Of a stretch of 64,000 bases of DNA, positions 32,031-43,459 are shown piece after piece. Source of the DNA: Reticulitermes speratus. Lineage: Eukaryota; Arthropoda; Insecta; Blattodea; Rhinotermitidae. Position 1 is the stretch's first letter. The number at the start of each line of letters is the position of its first letter. The translations under genes and the position numbers were made by a program. A model generated the notes under the pieces. That model did no database searches. It saw only the letters and a program-made list of their open reading frames with translations, and was not told where the DNA came from. The stretch spans positions 34,252,743 through 34,316,742 of the forward strand of contig JAJKFL010000013.1 in the NCBI GenBank assembly GCA_021186555.1, given 5' to 3'.

Positions 32031-32559
32031 GCTGATTATGGCAATGCGGCTATGCGAAATTTGACGTTGTACGGCGGTGACTATGGACGTTAGGCTTCCG
32101 TTTTCCGCGATATGACTGTGTAAGTCTATTACAAATGTACCGTTGTTTTCGCCGAACATGCTGATCCTGATTACTGAGGCTTCAGGTTGTTTCGAAACGT
32201 CTTTAATTTTCTACTAGGTTATCACGTCCCAGAACACAATACATTTTATAGTAATGGAGTTTTTCTTTACTGTACATGTTATTCGTAGAATATGTTTCTG
32301 TTTTTGTTCTGGTGATTTCAGTTCCCTGATAGTGGAGTGAGGAAGACTTCGGAATTCCACGCGACTTTGTATATCTAGCTGTAAGCTGCGTGTGTCTGAG
32401 TGCCTCGGTCAACGCTCCAGTTCAGCTATTTTTATGAATATTTGGATACTTTATGATGAAATTTTCGTCGCCAGTTGTTGAGTCTGTTTGCTTGTCATTA
32501 GAATGAGTGGATTCTGCCAGCATATTTACTCCTTTTGCCCTCTCATGTTTTTTCTCTGA

Positions 32560-32755
32560 CGTCATTTACATGGCGACATTTGAGGATTTCAGAGCTGCGT
32601 TGCTGAAGATTCAGATCAATCAGTCCAAGCCGCTTGGAGCTTAAGGATGAAGGCACTGCGTCCTTTCGAAACGTTGGTAAATATTTACCAGTCGACACGT
32701 CATAACATCTTAGAGGACATGAATATTCACCACTTATAATGCCACAAGGAAAATA
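32560..32755 (+). repeat. MEAA repeat copy, frame still open
   Basis: From 32647 one frame reads MKALRPFETLVNIYQSTRHN, then ILEDMNIHHL. This is very close to the consensus order MEAAxxSETLVNxYQTTRxxxPEDxxLH and has no stop until the end. The upstream block is decayed. Confidence 0.7.
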
Positions 32756-33090
32756 TTCGAAGTGATAAAAACAGTACGTTGGATACAAAACTGTAATCAT
32801 TTACATTTTGATGAGATCGAAAATAAAAGGATCGCTCTGTACTAAAACCGTTCAAATTATGCCATGTTTACAGACTGAGGTGTAGGCTACTGATCAGTAC
32901 AGTTTCGTAAATTGATTCTGAGGCAACCATGCAAGATACAAAATGGAACACTCATATATGACGTTATTCGAAACTTTGACAATTGTAATTTAATGTGTAA
33001 ATCTTCGGATGTTCGTATGTTATATGATTACGTCACATTCATTCTCCATACCGGAAAATATCATTTATGCTTACCCTGTGTTTGAGAGAA

Positions 33091-33147
33091 TGTGTGTGTG
33101 TATGTATGTATGTATGTATGTATGTATGTATGTATGTATGTATGTAT
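33091..33147 (+). repeat. (TATG)n microsatellite
   Basis: A short TG run, then about 11 TATG units. Confidence 0.95.
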
Positions 33148-33149
33148 TA

Positions 33150-33655
33150 TTATATTACATTCTCATTTATCTTGGCGCTACTAAACTGTAATAAATGTGA
33201 TGACGCCGATGCGCTTTATATCCATACACCACAGTGATCACGTTTTCCACTTTCAGTTACTCTTCTTGGTAACAACGGCTTCAAAAGCGGTATCTTTTGG
33301 TGACAAGCTGTGTTTTGTCAGGTGTTGTGACACACCGGCACGTGTACTGACTCTTTCTTACGTCACTACCTGTTTGCCTTAAATCAGGACATGATTCTTG
33401 TTATCATTTAATAGACCTTTCAGCAAACAAGTGGGAATGTTTAAACAACGAGGCTGGCGGATTTGCCTCTTTGAACAATGAATATTATTGTACGCCAGCC
33501 GACTGTAAAATACTGCTTATAAACCGACAGTAAAGCATAAGAATTGCAGAAGATGTGATCCTCATACGTTAGAGACTGGCAGCTAACAAGATTTTTTCGT
33601 CTCATTATGAGTACTGTCTCTTTGGTAGCAGAACTAGGAAGATTCAGTAACGCTG
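33150..33655. other. Intronic DNA, nothing recognised
   Basis: No repeat or coding signal is identified. Confidence 0.45.
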
Positions 33656-33659
33656 ATAC

Positions 33660-33931
33660 AGGTAAAGTTCTCCCTAGAACAGGCCATGAAGTCCCAGTGG
33701 GGGACTAGAGGTATAGCTCTGCTCTTTCTTTGACCCTGGCACTAGATGGGTGTGGGTGGTGAACTCCACGACCCGGCCACTTTACCCCTGGGAAAGAGAG
33801 CCGATACCCATTTTATAAGAGGCTGGATGGGCCCCAGGACCGGTCTGGACGGCTGCGATAAATCTCGTCCCCTCCGGGATTCGATCCCCGGACCGTCCGG
33901 CCCGTAGCGAGTCACTATACCGACTGAGCAG
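33660..33931 (-). repeat. SINE-A copy, near full length
   Basis: Reverse orientation: the tail (GGTAAAGTTCTCCCTAGAAC) is on the left and the B box (GGGATTCGATCCCCGG) is near 33880. The head is complete to CACTATACCGACTG, where it stops short of the usual GGGCCGGGATAGC start. The right side abuts a C135 unit. Confidence 0.88.
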
Positions 33932-33944
33932 TACTATAACTAAT

Positions 33945-34075
33945 CTCTGGACACGATCCTGAACCAGTTCCATCGACCTTCCATTCTCACACCCTATTTC
34001 CCAAAGGTGCATCTTACAAATTAACTAGGTTTCAGGTAGCAGAGCACGAAGGTTCGACACTGATAATAAAGTCTG
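33945..34075 (+). repeat. C135 repeat, single unit
   Basis: ACACGATCCTGAACCAGTTC, CATTCTCACACCCTATTTCC, then GGTAGCAGAGCACGAAGGTT and CGACACTG. Same unit as at 38230 and 45345. Confidence 0.7.
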
Positions 34076-34115
34076 CGAGGCCAAAGATCGGTTCTATACA
34101 ACACGTAAAAAAATA

Positions 34116-34307
34116 CAATTGAACTCGGTTATAACGTCACGAAAGGGACTGTAGGCCTATAGTTTGTGTCGTAATAAACGAGTGTTGTTATAACCGAGGA
34201 GTATACTCGTAATATTATGCTTCACAGTGAGGAATTAATTGGTGCCACATCTGGCGCTATAGACGATGTGTCGTACAAACTTATGTCGTTATAACCGTGT
34301 TCAACTG
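34116..34307 (+). mobile_element. pogo-like MITE (type 1), TA flanked
   Basis: 192 bp from TA-CAATTGAACTCGGTTATAAC to GTTATAACCGTGTTCAACTG-TA. The ends are inverted repeats and TA flanks both sides. The CAGTxGAACTCGxTATAACG end type is known from pogo/Tigger elements. It aligns over its whole length with the reverse complement of the element at 53633-53817. No coding capacity. Confidence 0.85.
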
Positions 34308-34309
34308 TA

Positions 34310-35360
34310 TTTATACGGGTTACAAATTTCGTATATATTTTTTTATTTTTGAAATAAATGCCCCATTGATTGGATAAAAAGTAGGCTAGGACCGTATGTC
34401 ACTGCCAAGTTCCAGGTTGTTGATGGACGCAGCACAGTGATGATCCTTGCTTATCAAAAGGCATTTGGCTGTAATGTGTAGCATATATTATGAACCTATC
34501 CTTGTTCCTAATTAGAATTGCTAAGAAATGTGACAATAGGAATTTTTACGAACTCGTCCAACTTCCGTTATTAACATGCCACTGTGAAAATTCCACTTGT
34601 GGTTAGGCAGTCAAGGCCAGCAGCTTAAACTTAGCAGCGCTTTTTGCCCATCATGTGTTGGTTTTGTGTTGCTGCATCTCCTCGAGGCAACTGGCAGCAA
34701 CAGCGGCCTTCATTTCCGTGCAGCCACATTTCTAGGATTATTTATTCCGTAAGTGAACACATACTAGCAAGAACTAGAACAGGTTATGCCATCCCTCAGC
34801 CTCTTGTCGTGGAGCTCCGGCTGCCGTCCCAGGCGAATCAGTGTGGGATTTGTGGCGAACAAAGTGGCACTAGGACAGTTTTCTCTCCGAATACTTTTTT
34901 TTCCTGTCATCATTCCACCAATGCTCCGTACTCATACATTCATCTAACACCGATGCTATATAATCTTACCAACTGAAAGCGTCGTTGAATGACGCTTGAA
35001 AAAACAATGGAAGTGTTCACGGCTTCAGTGGGCTGGAGGCTTACATCATTTCTGAATGCGACATTTCCATGTTTTGCATACCTCATTGCAGTGGTCCTCA
35101 TGTTCTTGTGTTGTACCGCACTCCACAGAATCATAGTTGGTAGTTTGTGTTTTGTTAAATGTCTGTTGCGTCAAAATTTTACAAATGTAACGCGTAGAAC
35201 GTGTGATGCTTGTTCATTATCTCGGGTACTAATTGCTTGTTCGTTAGGTATTAGGCAGAAGTTAAATTTAGGCCTCAAGCAAACTAGAAGTTATACGAGA
35301 GTCGAATTTTTTTTACAGCGGTGAAGTTTCTTGTTGTCGCCTTGTTTATGACAGTGCTGC
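34310..35360. other. Intronic DNA, nothing recognised
   Basis: The open frames at 34644-34976 and 34989-35324 (plus strand) have no recognisable domain. Confidence 0.45.
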
Positions 35361-35364
35361 AGTC

Positions 35365-35620
35365 TGGTACCAAGTCGCGGTAGCGTACTTAGTATAGCGA
35401 CTAGGCGACGGGCTGGACAACTCAGGAATCGTTCGATTTCCAGCAGGTACTGTTTAATGGGTACCGGGGGCGTTTTTTGAAGGGTAAACGGGCAGAGTGT
35501 GAAACTGAACACTCACCTTCATCTAGTGCAGAGGTTCCTTTATGGCGTGCAGGATTATGATAATGCTGCACTCCATAAAGGATAATGCCATTATCTTTAC
35601 CTGTGATCTGGCAGGTAGTA
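35365..35620 (+). repeat. SINE-A copy with altered 3' hairpin
   Basis: Head GCGGTAGCGTACTTAGTATA, B-box region GAATCGTTCGATTTCC, body AATGGGTACCGGGGGCG. About 50 bp after the B box are missing. In place of the normal 3' part there is a near-perfect hairpin (CCTTTATGGCGTGCA, 35537-35551, pairing with TGCACTCCATAAAGG, 35568-35582), then ATCTTTACCTG. Confidence 0.72.
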
Positions 35621-35629
35621 CCAACTTTT

Positions 35630-36480
35630 CGCTTCACTCGTCTGGGTAGCCGATACCTAACTGCGTGGTGTCACAGTCCAACAAACCATAATATTATTGA
35701 CTAAGGGGCACAAAATTAATATTCCACTCAGTCTTAGTGCAGTCTGTACCCCAAATACCGGACTTAATCGACATATTTCATGGTGGAGATGAAAAATTTC
35801 AGTGCCCATGTAAATCTCCTCATTAACTTTTTAAAGACTAAGTGAAAGTACTTGTCTATCCAATGGTCCCGATTTACGAAAGAACATTGCTTTTTGGAAA
35901 GTTCCGAGGTTTCTCCCGTTTGTCCTTCTGGCAAGATCAACGTGTAGATGAAGATGAGTATGGAGCACTGGTGGAATGATATGGCCAGTGGAAAACCGGA
36001 TTTAAACGCTAAGAATCGTTTGCATTATATTTAAAGATTCAACTCGTATCGCGCAGTAAACACTCCATCTCGTCACAAAAATCTGTTAATATTATGTAGG
36101 AAAATATTCGCAGATTGTTTTGAGATCCATAGAATGGTTAAGTATTGCAATTTGTGCAACCAAGAACTCTTAGAAACCAACCATAATCCTGTCTTGGTAC
36201 TAGCACGGAGTTAACTGCCTGTGGATAAAAAATGTAAACAGACTCGTGACATATAAATAGTTTTAAGGCTTAGTTTCTGTTTCAGACAGATTTATACAAA
36301 ATTTTCCACATTGGTGGGCAACTCGCGACCTGCATATGACCCGACCAACTCTGTATTGTCGACTGTGTCCTCATTCACAAAGAACAACTTACATAAGCTT
36401 AACTTCACACTTTAAAGGCTAAAATAAATCTGCCATCTGTGCAACGATTCATGTCTTTCCCCACAAGAGAACACGGCGTG
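35630..36480. other. Intronic DNA, nothing recognised
   Basis: An acceptor-like AG followed by ATTGTTTT at 36114 was checked as a possible Dok-7 exon 3 and rejected. Confidence 0.45.
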
Positions 36481-36484
36481 ACAA

Positions 36485-36620
36485 TCGGTTAAGTTTGTAT
36501 AGGAAAACAATCGCTGTTTGTTGTGAGAATAATTTGGAACACACGAATACGCTGTGTGGGAAAATTACAGAGTTTCTTAAGGAAACAGGAGGTGGTATGT
36601 ACTATTGAGATCTGAAGGGA
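36485..36620 (+). repeat. D-repeat copy
   Basis: GGAAAACAATCGCTGTTTGT, GTGAGAATAATTTGGAACAC, ACGAATACGCTGTGTGGGAA, then GGTGGTATGTACTA. The 3' hairpin is decayed. Confidence 0.7.
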
Positions 36621-36854
36621 TATAACATCTGCTAACTTTACGTACATAATGTGTTACGTGTGTGGGAAAGATGCGAAGCCCACATTGACATTTAAATCCA
36701 TTCAGACAAACCTGTTGTAAGCCTTCATCTTAGTGATTTTTATTAGTCATATTTTAACTGTATCTCTGATATAATTTGGTACTGACAATTTAAAATATTA
36801 CATAAATAACACTACGTATTCCGTCTGACACAACCTGTATTTATTATTTTTTTT

Positions 36855-36900
36855 TCAAACACTACATGTTTCGATCAAGCCGATCATCACCAGGTGATTA
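36855..36900 (+). repeat. TTTCG / CATCACCAGG motif copy
   Basis: CTACATGTTTCGATCAAGCC then GATCATCACCAGG, preceded by a T/A-rich stretch. No second arm is seen. Confidence 0.5.
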
Positions 36901-37136
36901 TTTTATACAAAAACTTACTCAAGGTAAAAATGTAAATCTTTGCCAGATCTCACAAGTTATATAAAATATAAATTACAGCAAACTCGTAATTTAAAATATA
37001 ATTCACGTGAAATTAATCAATTAATTATTTGTATCAAAATGGTGCTTCAGTAAAGTTGTAAATTGTCCCTCCGAGGAGTCTGTTGCAGGAGTGTGTTATT
37101 TAGTTACTTTGCTAGATACTTGTTAGATGCAAATCT

Positions 37137-37200
37137 GAGAGGAACAGCGTGTAGTGATTGGATTGAATTGGCTCAGGTTACACTCCGGTGCAGAAGTTGT
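37137..37200 (+). pseudogene. Possible LINE ORF2 scrap
   Basis: One frame reads SDWIELAQVTLRCRSCVD, resembling the DWIxLAQDRDxWRxxVN block at the end of insect LINE ORF2 proteins. It is a single short match. Confidence 0.3.
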
Positions 37201-37689
37201 GTGGACGTTACATCGAGTGGCTTATTAACAAGCCAAGAACGAATTTGTGTCGTAGAATTCAACTCCACGAGCAGTGCTGTTCTTGAGAAGTTCATAGGTA
37301 TATTGAGTAAACGTTTCCTGCTGTTGTGGAAAACCTTGTTCACAAGAGATCTCCTATTTCCTATCCTGAGCCAAACCAGTTCAGTCCAATCCTTCGTACT
37401 TTAGTTCTTTAAACGTTGTGTTCCATAATGGGAGGTTTTTAGGTCTTGGTGGCAGGTTTTGTTCAAATTGTGATCTGCGTTAAACTACGCCGTGTAGGAC
37501 CCGACCTATTTCAGTCATCCTGAAGATCTAGGCAGCACGTTCCTTGGAAACTCCGGAACAGGCTCATTTTCCTACACGGTGTAAGAATGTAAGAAGACCA
37601 TCGTTTAACTTTTCCCTCGTTTTTCAACAGCTGTATTTCAGAAAATTCATTCATTTCAAGAGAATGAAACGACTTTGTGTAACTACTGC

Positions 37690-37850
37690 CTTGGGGGATA
37701 TGACTATATTTGGTAGATGTGTACCGACGTTTCAGAGGAACATACTGACTCCATCATAAGTGTAGATTACACGGTTCTACGTCCAAGAAGACATATCTTT
37801 GCAGGCACCGCAGTGACAACTTCAAATCTCATCAATGCCCTTTTGTACCA
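37690..37850 (+). repeat. MEAA repeat copy
   Basis: GTACCGACGTTTCAGAGGAA then CATACTGACTCCATCA is an inverted-type core. It is followed by GATTACACGGTTCTACGTCC then AAGAAGACATATCTTTGCAG and ACTTCAAATCTCATCAA, the second half of the family. Confidence 0.5.
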
Positions 37851-38229
37851 TCACCGCCGGCTCGAACCGCTTCCCGGTATTTATCAGGAAGCCATCTTGA
37901 AATTCCAGCAGTGACAAGCGTTTGGTTGTTTTGGTGGTTACTTGATTCAACAGAACAGCGACAGATGAGAGGGTGGAAGTGATTTATGAACCGCGAGACA
38001 ATCGACTAGCATCGATCGACCCAGCAGCACCATTCGATAACACTGCCTCGTTACATCAAATAATCGCTCAGGCATTGAATTATTAATAAGGCCCTTTCTG
38101 CTCGTGGCTTGAAAACACCTCTGCAACATTAGGAAGGGTTCTCACCTCTGGGGCCGCAGTACGTTTCTGCAGCTCCTTAGGGTGCTCTGGAAGTGAAGAA
38201 ACCACGCAAAGGTTGAACACAATAGCATT

Positions 38230-38480
38230 TGGCCACGATCCTGAGCCAGTTCCATCTAACGTCCATCCACTTAGATCCATCTAACTGAATAATACTGGTA
38301 ACAGAACCGAAAGGTTCAACAGCCTCAATTCCAAAGCCCGCCATTAGGCAGATCCTGAGACAGTTCTACCCACCTCCTATCCTCAAAACATATTTCCGTA
38401 AGATCAATTTTATTAATTAAGTCACTGCTAGCAGAACTCAAGAATACAAAAGTAAGCCAGTGAATACGACCTGTTAGCCT
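38230..38480 (+). repeat. C135 repeat, two tandem units
   Basis: Units start at 38236 (CGATCCTGAGCCAGTTCCAT) and about 38350 (AGATCCTGAGACAGTTC), a 114-bp step. Both contain a ...GCAGAAC / ACAGAAC...AAGGTTC-like block. Confidence 0.7.
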
Positions 38481-38489
38481 GTGTCATTC

Positions 38490-40230
38490 CTTCACATCCT
38501 GAAAACCAACTTGATTAACTTCCAGTAGTTCTGAACCACCTGGTAGCAGAACAGCCTTGTGGTGCAGCAGTTACATTTGTAATTCCGAAAATCCTCTGCT
38601 ATTTTCCCCATCGACCGACCACCTTTCTCATATCAGACATCATCCATTTGAGCGTGTATAGAGCACCGCGCAAGTAGCTGTGCATGCTGCATATTGTCTG
38701 TCTGTGCAGGAGGAAATTACACTTTTTTTTAATATGCATAGCTGGTAGTCCTGGAAATAACCATGGATGATATCAGTTGAATGGGATAGTAACCAAAGTT
38801 GTGTGATACATTCTGATTTATGCCAGCACTTTTATCAGGCGACCGCAGCGTGCCTGGATAATGGCCGTATTTCTGTTTCTTAAGTTACACTTCGTAGTGT
38901 AAAACCGTGCGTCTTGCGAGGCTGAAGAATATTGAAAGCAAACCGGAAGTTTGCTGTGCACTTTGTGTTCACAGGAGGTAGAGCTCTTGTAACCGTCAAC
39001 GACAAATCGTTACAAATAAATAATTCTTTGTAGAGTGATGATATGCTGAATGGAAATTACGTAAACAGTAAATTTGCCTCGTCTTCTTATCGTATTCTTT
39101 TTGTCTCCTTCTTTTCAATTCTCTTCATCACTTCCTCTGCCCTTATTATCGACGCACTTCCGCTTTTTCCCCAACTCGTTCCTATCCACAGTATTTATAT
39201 CGTTCTTCTTGTCTTCCTCATACCCTCATCTTTTTTATTTTTTCTTCCACACTTCTCCTTCCTGTTTCCTTTTAATCTTTCTCCATTTCGTCCTTGATCA
39301 ATGCCCTAACCGGAACATGATGTACCGTGGACCTAATAGGGTTAAGTAATTCGGCACCATCAATTTAGTACATACTATATTTGAATTTGTTTTTGCATTA
39401 TTCAAATTACACGAGTTTCTTTGCACCAGAAAAACGTTCATCTACTGGAGAAACATCCTGTTGTTACGGAGGAACAAGAGTTGTTGTCGCTGTCCTGATA
39501 AACGGCCTTCATTGCGGGTCGTGTAGCATGGGACAGTATTAAATTGCATTTTTCAGAAGTTTATGAGACAAAGGACTACAGTATTCGGTAGCAGCTGGTA
39601 GTAAATCAGCAGAATTGAACATACACAGTTATAATGGACAATTTTGAACGATATATTTTGAGATTAATTTTAGCACATTATATTCGGGTTAAATGTGCGT
39701 ATTTTTCAGCTAATAAGATAATAGCTTGGTTTATTTTGACAATGCATTGTTTCTAAATCATACTCTGCTCATAATGTTTTTTTTTTGTCTGGAGGTCCAA
39801 GGTTTCATACGGTAAGGTCACCGTAGAGATTTTTGGGAGGTCTAATGAAGCCTCTTCAGGCTGCTATGATTGTCGTATTTTGTATGTCGAAAAGTGCAAT
39901 AAAGAAAGATGTGCCCTGTGTGAGAGAGAGCTGAGGTCGAGGCGACATATTTGGAGAAGCTGGTAATGGCAGGTAATGACACGTAGAAAGGATCTGAGTG
40001 TAACATTCCTTCCGTGATACAGATATCAAAGGCTTGTTAGAAAATATGACGTATTATGCGCTTACAAAGTGAGAGATCTATTATAACAAATTCACTGCCT
40101 GAAATCAACAGGCCCACCCACACCTGTTCTTACGTGGTGTTATGTGTTACTAGGTTGTGTTTCAGAGCTGAAGAATTTGTGTCATAGTATCCGGCTACTG
40201 CGTAAGTCCCACATTTTTCTACAATTTCTG
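38490..40230. other. Intronic DNA, pyrimidine-rich block
   Basis: 39080-39290 is C/T-rich and gives two artificial hydrophobic open frames. Otherwise nothing is recognised. Confidence 0.45.
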
Positions 40231-40385
40231 TGCTAGTAATTAAGTGGACATGGTTTGAGAATACGCCACTGCTTAAATTCTGCGTGATGTTACATTGCTG
40301 CTCTTTCAGAACGGTCCACTTTTTACAATTTCCGTTTCAATATTCTTCATGTTTTGCAGCTTCTGTTTCAAAACATTATCCGTCT

Positions 40386-40805
40386 GCTATCAAAGCAGTG
40401 TTCAGTTATTAACAAAGCATTGTTCGGCTACTATCAAAGTAGTGCCTGTCTGTTATCAAAGCAGTGCCTGTCTGTTATCAAAGCAGTGCCTGTCTGTTAT
40501 CAAAGCAGTGCCTGTCTGTTATCAAAGCAGTGCCTATCTGTTATCAAAGCAGTGCCTGTCTGTTATCAAAGCAGTGCCTGCCTGTTATCAAAGCAGTGCC
40601 TGCCTGTTATCAAAGCAGTGCCTCTGTTATCAAAGCAGTGCCTGTCTGTTATCAAAGCAGTGCCTGTCTGTTATCAAAGCAGTGCCTGTCTGTTATCAAA
40701 GCAGTGCCTATCTGTTATCAAAGCAGTGCCTGCCTGTTATCAAAGCAGTGCCTGTCTGTTATCAAAGCAGTGCCGGTAACTATCACAACAGTTTCCGGCT
40801 ATTAT
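40386..40805 (+). repeat. 22-bp tandem repeat array
   Basis: Unit TGTTATCAAAGCAGTGCCTG plus TC or CC (22 bp). There are fifteen near-identical copies starting every 22 bp from 40451 to 40757, with one 20-bp unit (40605 to 40625). About three decayed units lie before and two after. Variation is mostly at one or two positions (TGTC, TATC, TGCC). The unit has no stop in any forward frame, so all three plus frames are open and each encodes the same 22-residue repeat. The minus strand has stops in every unit. I read it as a minisatellite, not a gene. Confidence 0.95.
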
Positions 40806-40809
40806 CAAA

Positions 40810-43250
40810 GCAGTTTACTTTTATTTTGAGAATCGGTCTTTTTATTAAATATGTATTCAGTTATTATTGGCACCGTACTATGTTTTAAATTTCTGTAGTA
40901 GCATCCTACTGCCATTTATGACTCTGTCTTTATTTGTATTTTTTTCGCATTTTATCCATCTTTTGTTTATAATTTTATTTATTTCGCGAACAGCAGTGCC
41001 ACGTACTTATTTAATTGCAGCCGATATACCGGTACATTTCATTTGCATCTAATATTTTCATTGGTACTCACAAGAACATTAACATTGTGTTGACGTCACA
41101 ATATCTCGCTGAGAACGGTATTCAGGTTTAGCCACCTGAAGGAAGGAAAACGTCATTACTTCGTCCAAAAGCCCTTATTTTTGGTATGAAAGGCAGGCAA
41201 TATTCATAACCAGATGGACGATATTGTGTACTGTACCGGGGCTGAAACGTTACGAATGAGGTTTTTGTGCTTTAAATATGGAAGTCACATTCCCATGAGT
41301 CATCAGTTTTGACCCTTTTCCATTACTGGTGTAGAACTGCGAAACCGCAGAGGTTAAAATACTCCATTGTTATACCAGGCATACGACATCACACTGCTGC
41401 CACCAAAGTGATATTCTCGGTATTGTCAGTCAGCACCCGATTTCCGATCAATTAATGTCAGTTACTGATTCAATTCGACGCTCTTTGTTGGAGTAGCGTG
41501 ACGTAATATCTGATAGCTTTTGTTATGGGAACAGTGGCATATGTCGGCTTTAAGATTAATTGTGATCTCGTATTCTGAGGGAGGGATAAAGAGTAATTAC
41601 ATTTGAGAACAGAGAGCCTAGGAGAATGTTTATGTTTGTACTTAATTGTTTGGTCTAATGAAAAATAAGCAAAATTATGCAAATTACATACAAAATCTTG
41701 TCTTCACCACTGAGTTTTGTTACAGTGATGAAGTGGAAAAGAGTGAGATGATACGCATGACTACATTTTGGACTTTGTCCGTTGTCGTGAATTCAAACAC
41801 ATTTCAGAAACTGGATTTGTCTCCCTCACATGGTACAAAGGTTCCTACTCAGATAGGCCTACTTATAATGGATTAGTTTCTGCCATTGGACGATGAACAA
41901 GTTTTAAGCCCGAAAGAGCGAGATGTATGGAATAGTTGTGTAAGCGTATATAACAGGAAAATTGTGGGAAAAATAAGAGACAATTTATTTCGGAGTGGGA
42001 GAAAAAGAGCATCATTTTGTTAGAAGATTCCCAAGCTTCGCCCGCTCGTCCTTCTGATAAGAGGACATCGAACGATGTTTTACTGAGTGTTATTATGAAA
42101 TATCATCAGCGGGAGACACGACTAGAAAAATTGCCAAAAAAATTTCCAGCGAGAAGGAAACCTAAGCTCTTGTATGTTGGGTCACAATTCATCAAACACT
42201 TGAAGCACATAAGAGGAAGGAGAGTACTGAGATGAGGATGTATAAACGACAGAATTATACCGAAAGCTCAGACTGAGCGCTGTGATGCATAAAGAGGATG
42301 AGATGTCGCACAAGATCAGAAAACAGTGCACCAGATTAAAAATTAGATTGGTCACACTTGAAACACGCTAGACGAAAAGACATTTTTGACAGCTCAAGTG
42401 AAAAGAACAACTTAGAATTGTGTTTATCAAAGAGCGGAACGCGTCCTACTGGTGGAATTTTACAGACACCTGGTTGGGACTTTGACGTCTCCACAATAAG
42501 ACGTCAATTAATGATTATTATAATACTAATATGCACATGATTGTGAAGATAAAGTACTTGAAGAAAGATAGACTTTATATTTACTAACGTGGGAGTACTT
42601 ATTCGTCAAAACGCCTGGAGGTATCCAAGATGGGTGCAAAAGGTTATTTAACGGTAGACAGTTCAGTTGCTGGGCGAGGAACTTGCCTTGTAAGTTTAGT
42701 GAGCATTATTCTCAGCTGACCAACTGAAGTATGATTTCTGAAAAATAGTGATTTATGACCCAGTATTAGTTGGCGCGTGAATCTGCGTGCAAGAGAACCG
42801 GAATTGAAGACCGCTGTGACTCGGGTGTGACTTAGGCAGTGGTAAATGTGTTTAAACTGAGGCTGGATGCGGATTGTTGACGTGACTAGATTCATTGATA
42901 TTAATAACACTACCTTCGAGGCATAATATGCATAATGTCCAATGATACATGTACACCTCGTTTATTGTTATGATTGTTGTTTAGTTAAGCAATCTGGTAC
43001 CAAGCCCTATGTAAGAATTCTGTTGTATTTCTCACATATTTTAACAGTTCGGAGAACCTTATTAATAGATGCAGTGTTGCTTGGTGTTTCTCTCATATAG
43101 ATCAGTCACTTCTTCTTTAAGTAACTGGCTATAAACTGGACTAACGCCTTACTCCAAACTGTACCGACGGTAAGTGCGGTTAAATGCGTGGGCCACGTTA
43201 CTGGTAATTAACCGTTCAAAGTGCACTGGATTTGTACATGTACCAACTGC
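40810..43250. other. Intronic DNA, possible old coding scrap
   Basis: 41890-42235 holds lysine/arginine-rich open segments in two frames (for example LPKKFPARRKPKLLYVGSQF) that look like a decayed protein-coding repeat, but I do not recognise a family. Nothing else stands out. Confidence 0.35.
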
Positions 43251-43254
43251 TGTA

Positions 43255-43455
43255 ATATTAAGAAAATTTTGCATTTTTCCACACAGCGTGTTTGTTTTTG
43301 TATTTGATATGATCACAATAAGCAGCGATTATTTCCCTAAACAGCATTAAGCGATTGGTATGTGTAATGAACACGGCGTTTGTTCTCTCTCAAGTAGGTA
43401 CTGAATTTTATGTATAATTCAGATGAAATCCAGTCAATAAAATATGAAATTCTTG
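43255..43455 (-). repeat. D-repeat copy, uninterrupted
   Basis: TGCATTTTTCCACACAGCGT, ATATGATCACAATAAGCAGC, TTTCCCTAAACAGCATTAAG, GTAATGAACACGGCG, then AAGTAGGTACTGAATTTTAT. It serves as the intact reference for the split copy at 5130. Confidence 0.72.
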
Positions 43456-43459
43456 ATGA

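Noticed and set aside
36114-36215. Possible Dok-7 exon 3 (AG followed by ATTGTTTT in the right phase)
   Set aside because: The peptide (DCFEIHRMVKYC...) does not fit the PH domain, the upstream pyrimidine tract is weak, and there is a stop without a good donor.
37063-37404. 113-codon open frame on the plus strand
   Set aside because: Only a short stretch resembles a LINE tail. The rest has no motif or coding bias that I can see.
39043-39349. Hydrophobic open frames resembling membrane or signal peptides
   Set aside because: They derive from a C/T-rich stretch, which yields Leu/Phe/Ser-rich frames by composition alone. The same holds for 28628-28819.
40386-40805. CRISPR-like regular repeats
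   Set aside because: Units are directly adjacent with no spacers, and the host is a eukaryote. It is a minisatellite.
40295-40888. 197-codon open frame, apparently a Cys/Ser-rich repeat protein
   Set aside because: It is produced by the 22-bp tandem repeat, which is open in all three forward frames. There is no start context, splice context or conserved flank.
41890-42235. Lys/Arg-rich open segments suggesting a DNA-binding protein
   Set aside because: Two frames are needed, stops intervene and no family could be recognised. It is noted only as a possible decayed coding repeat.
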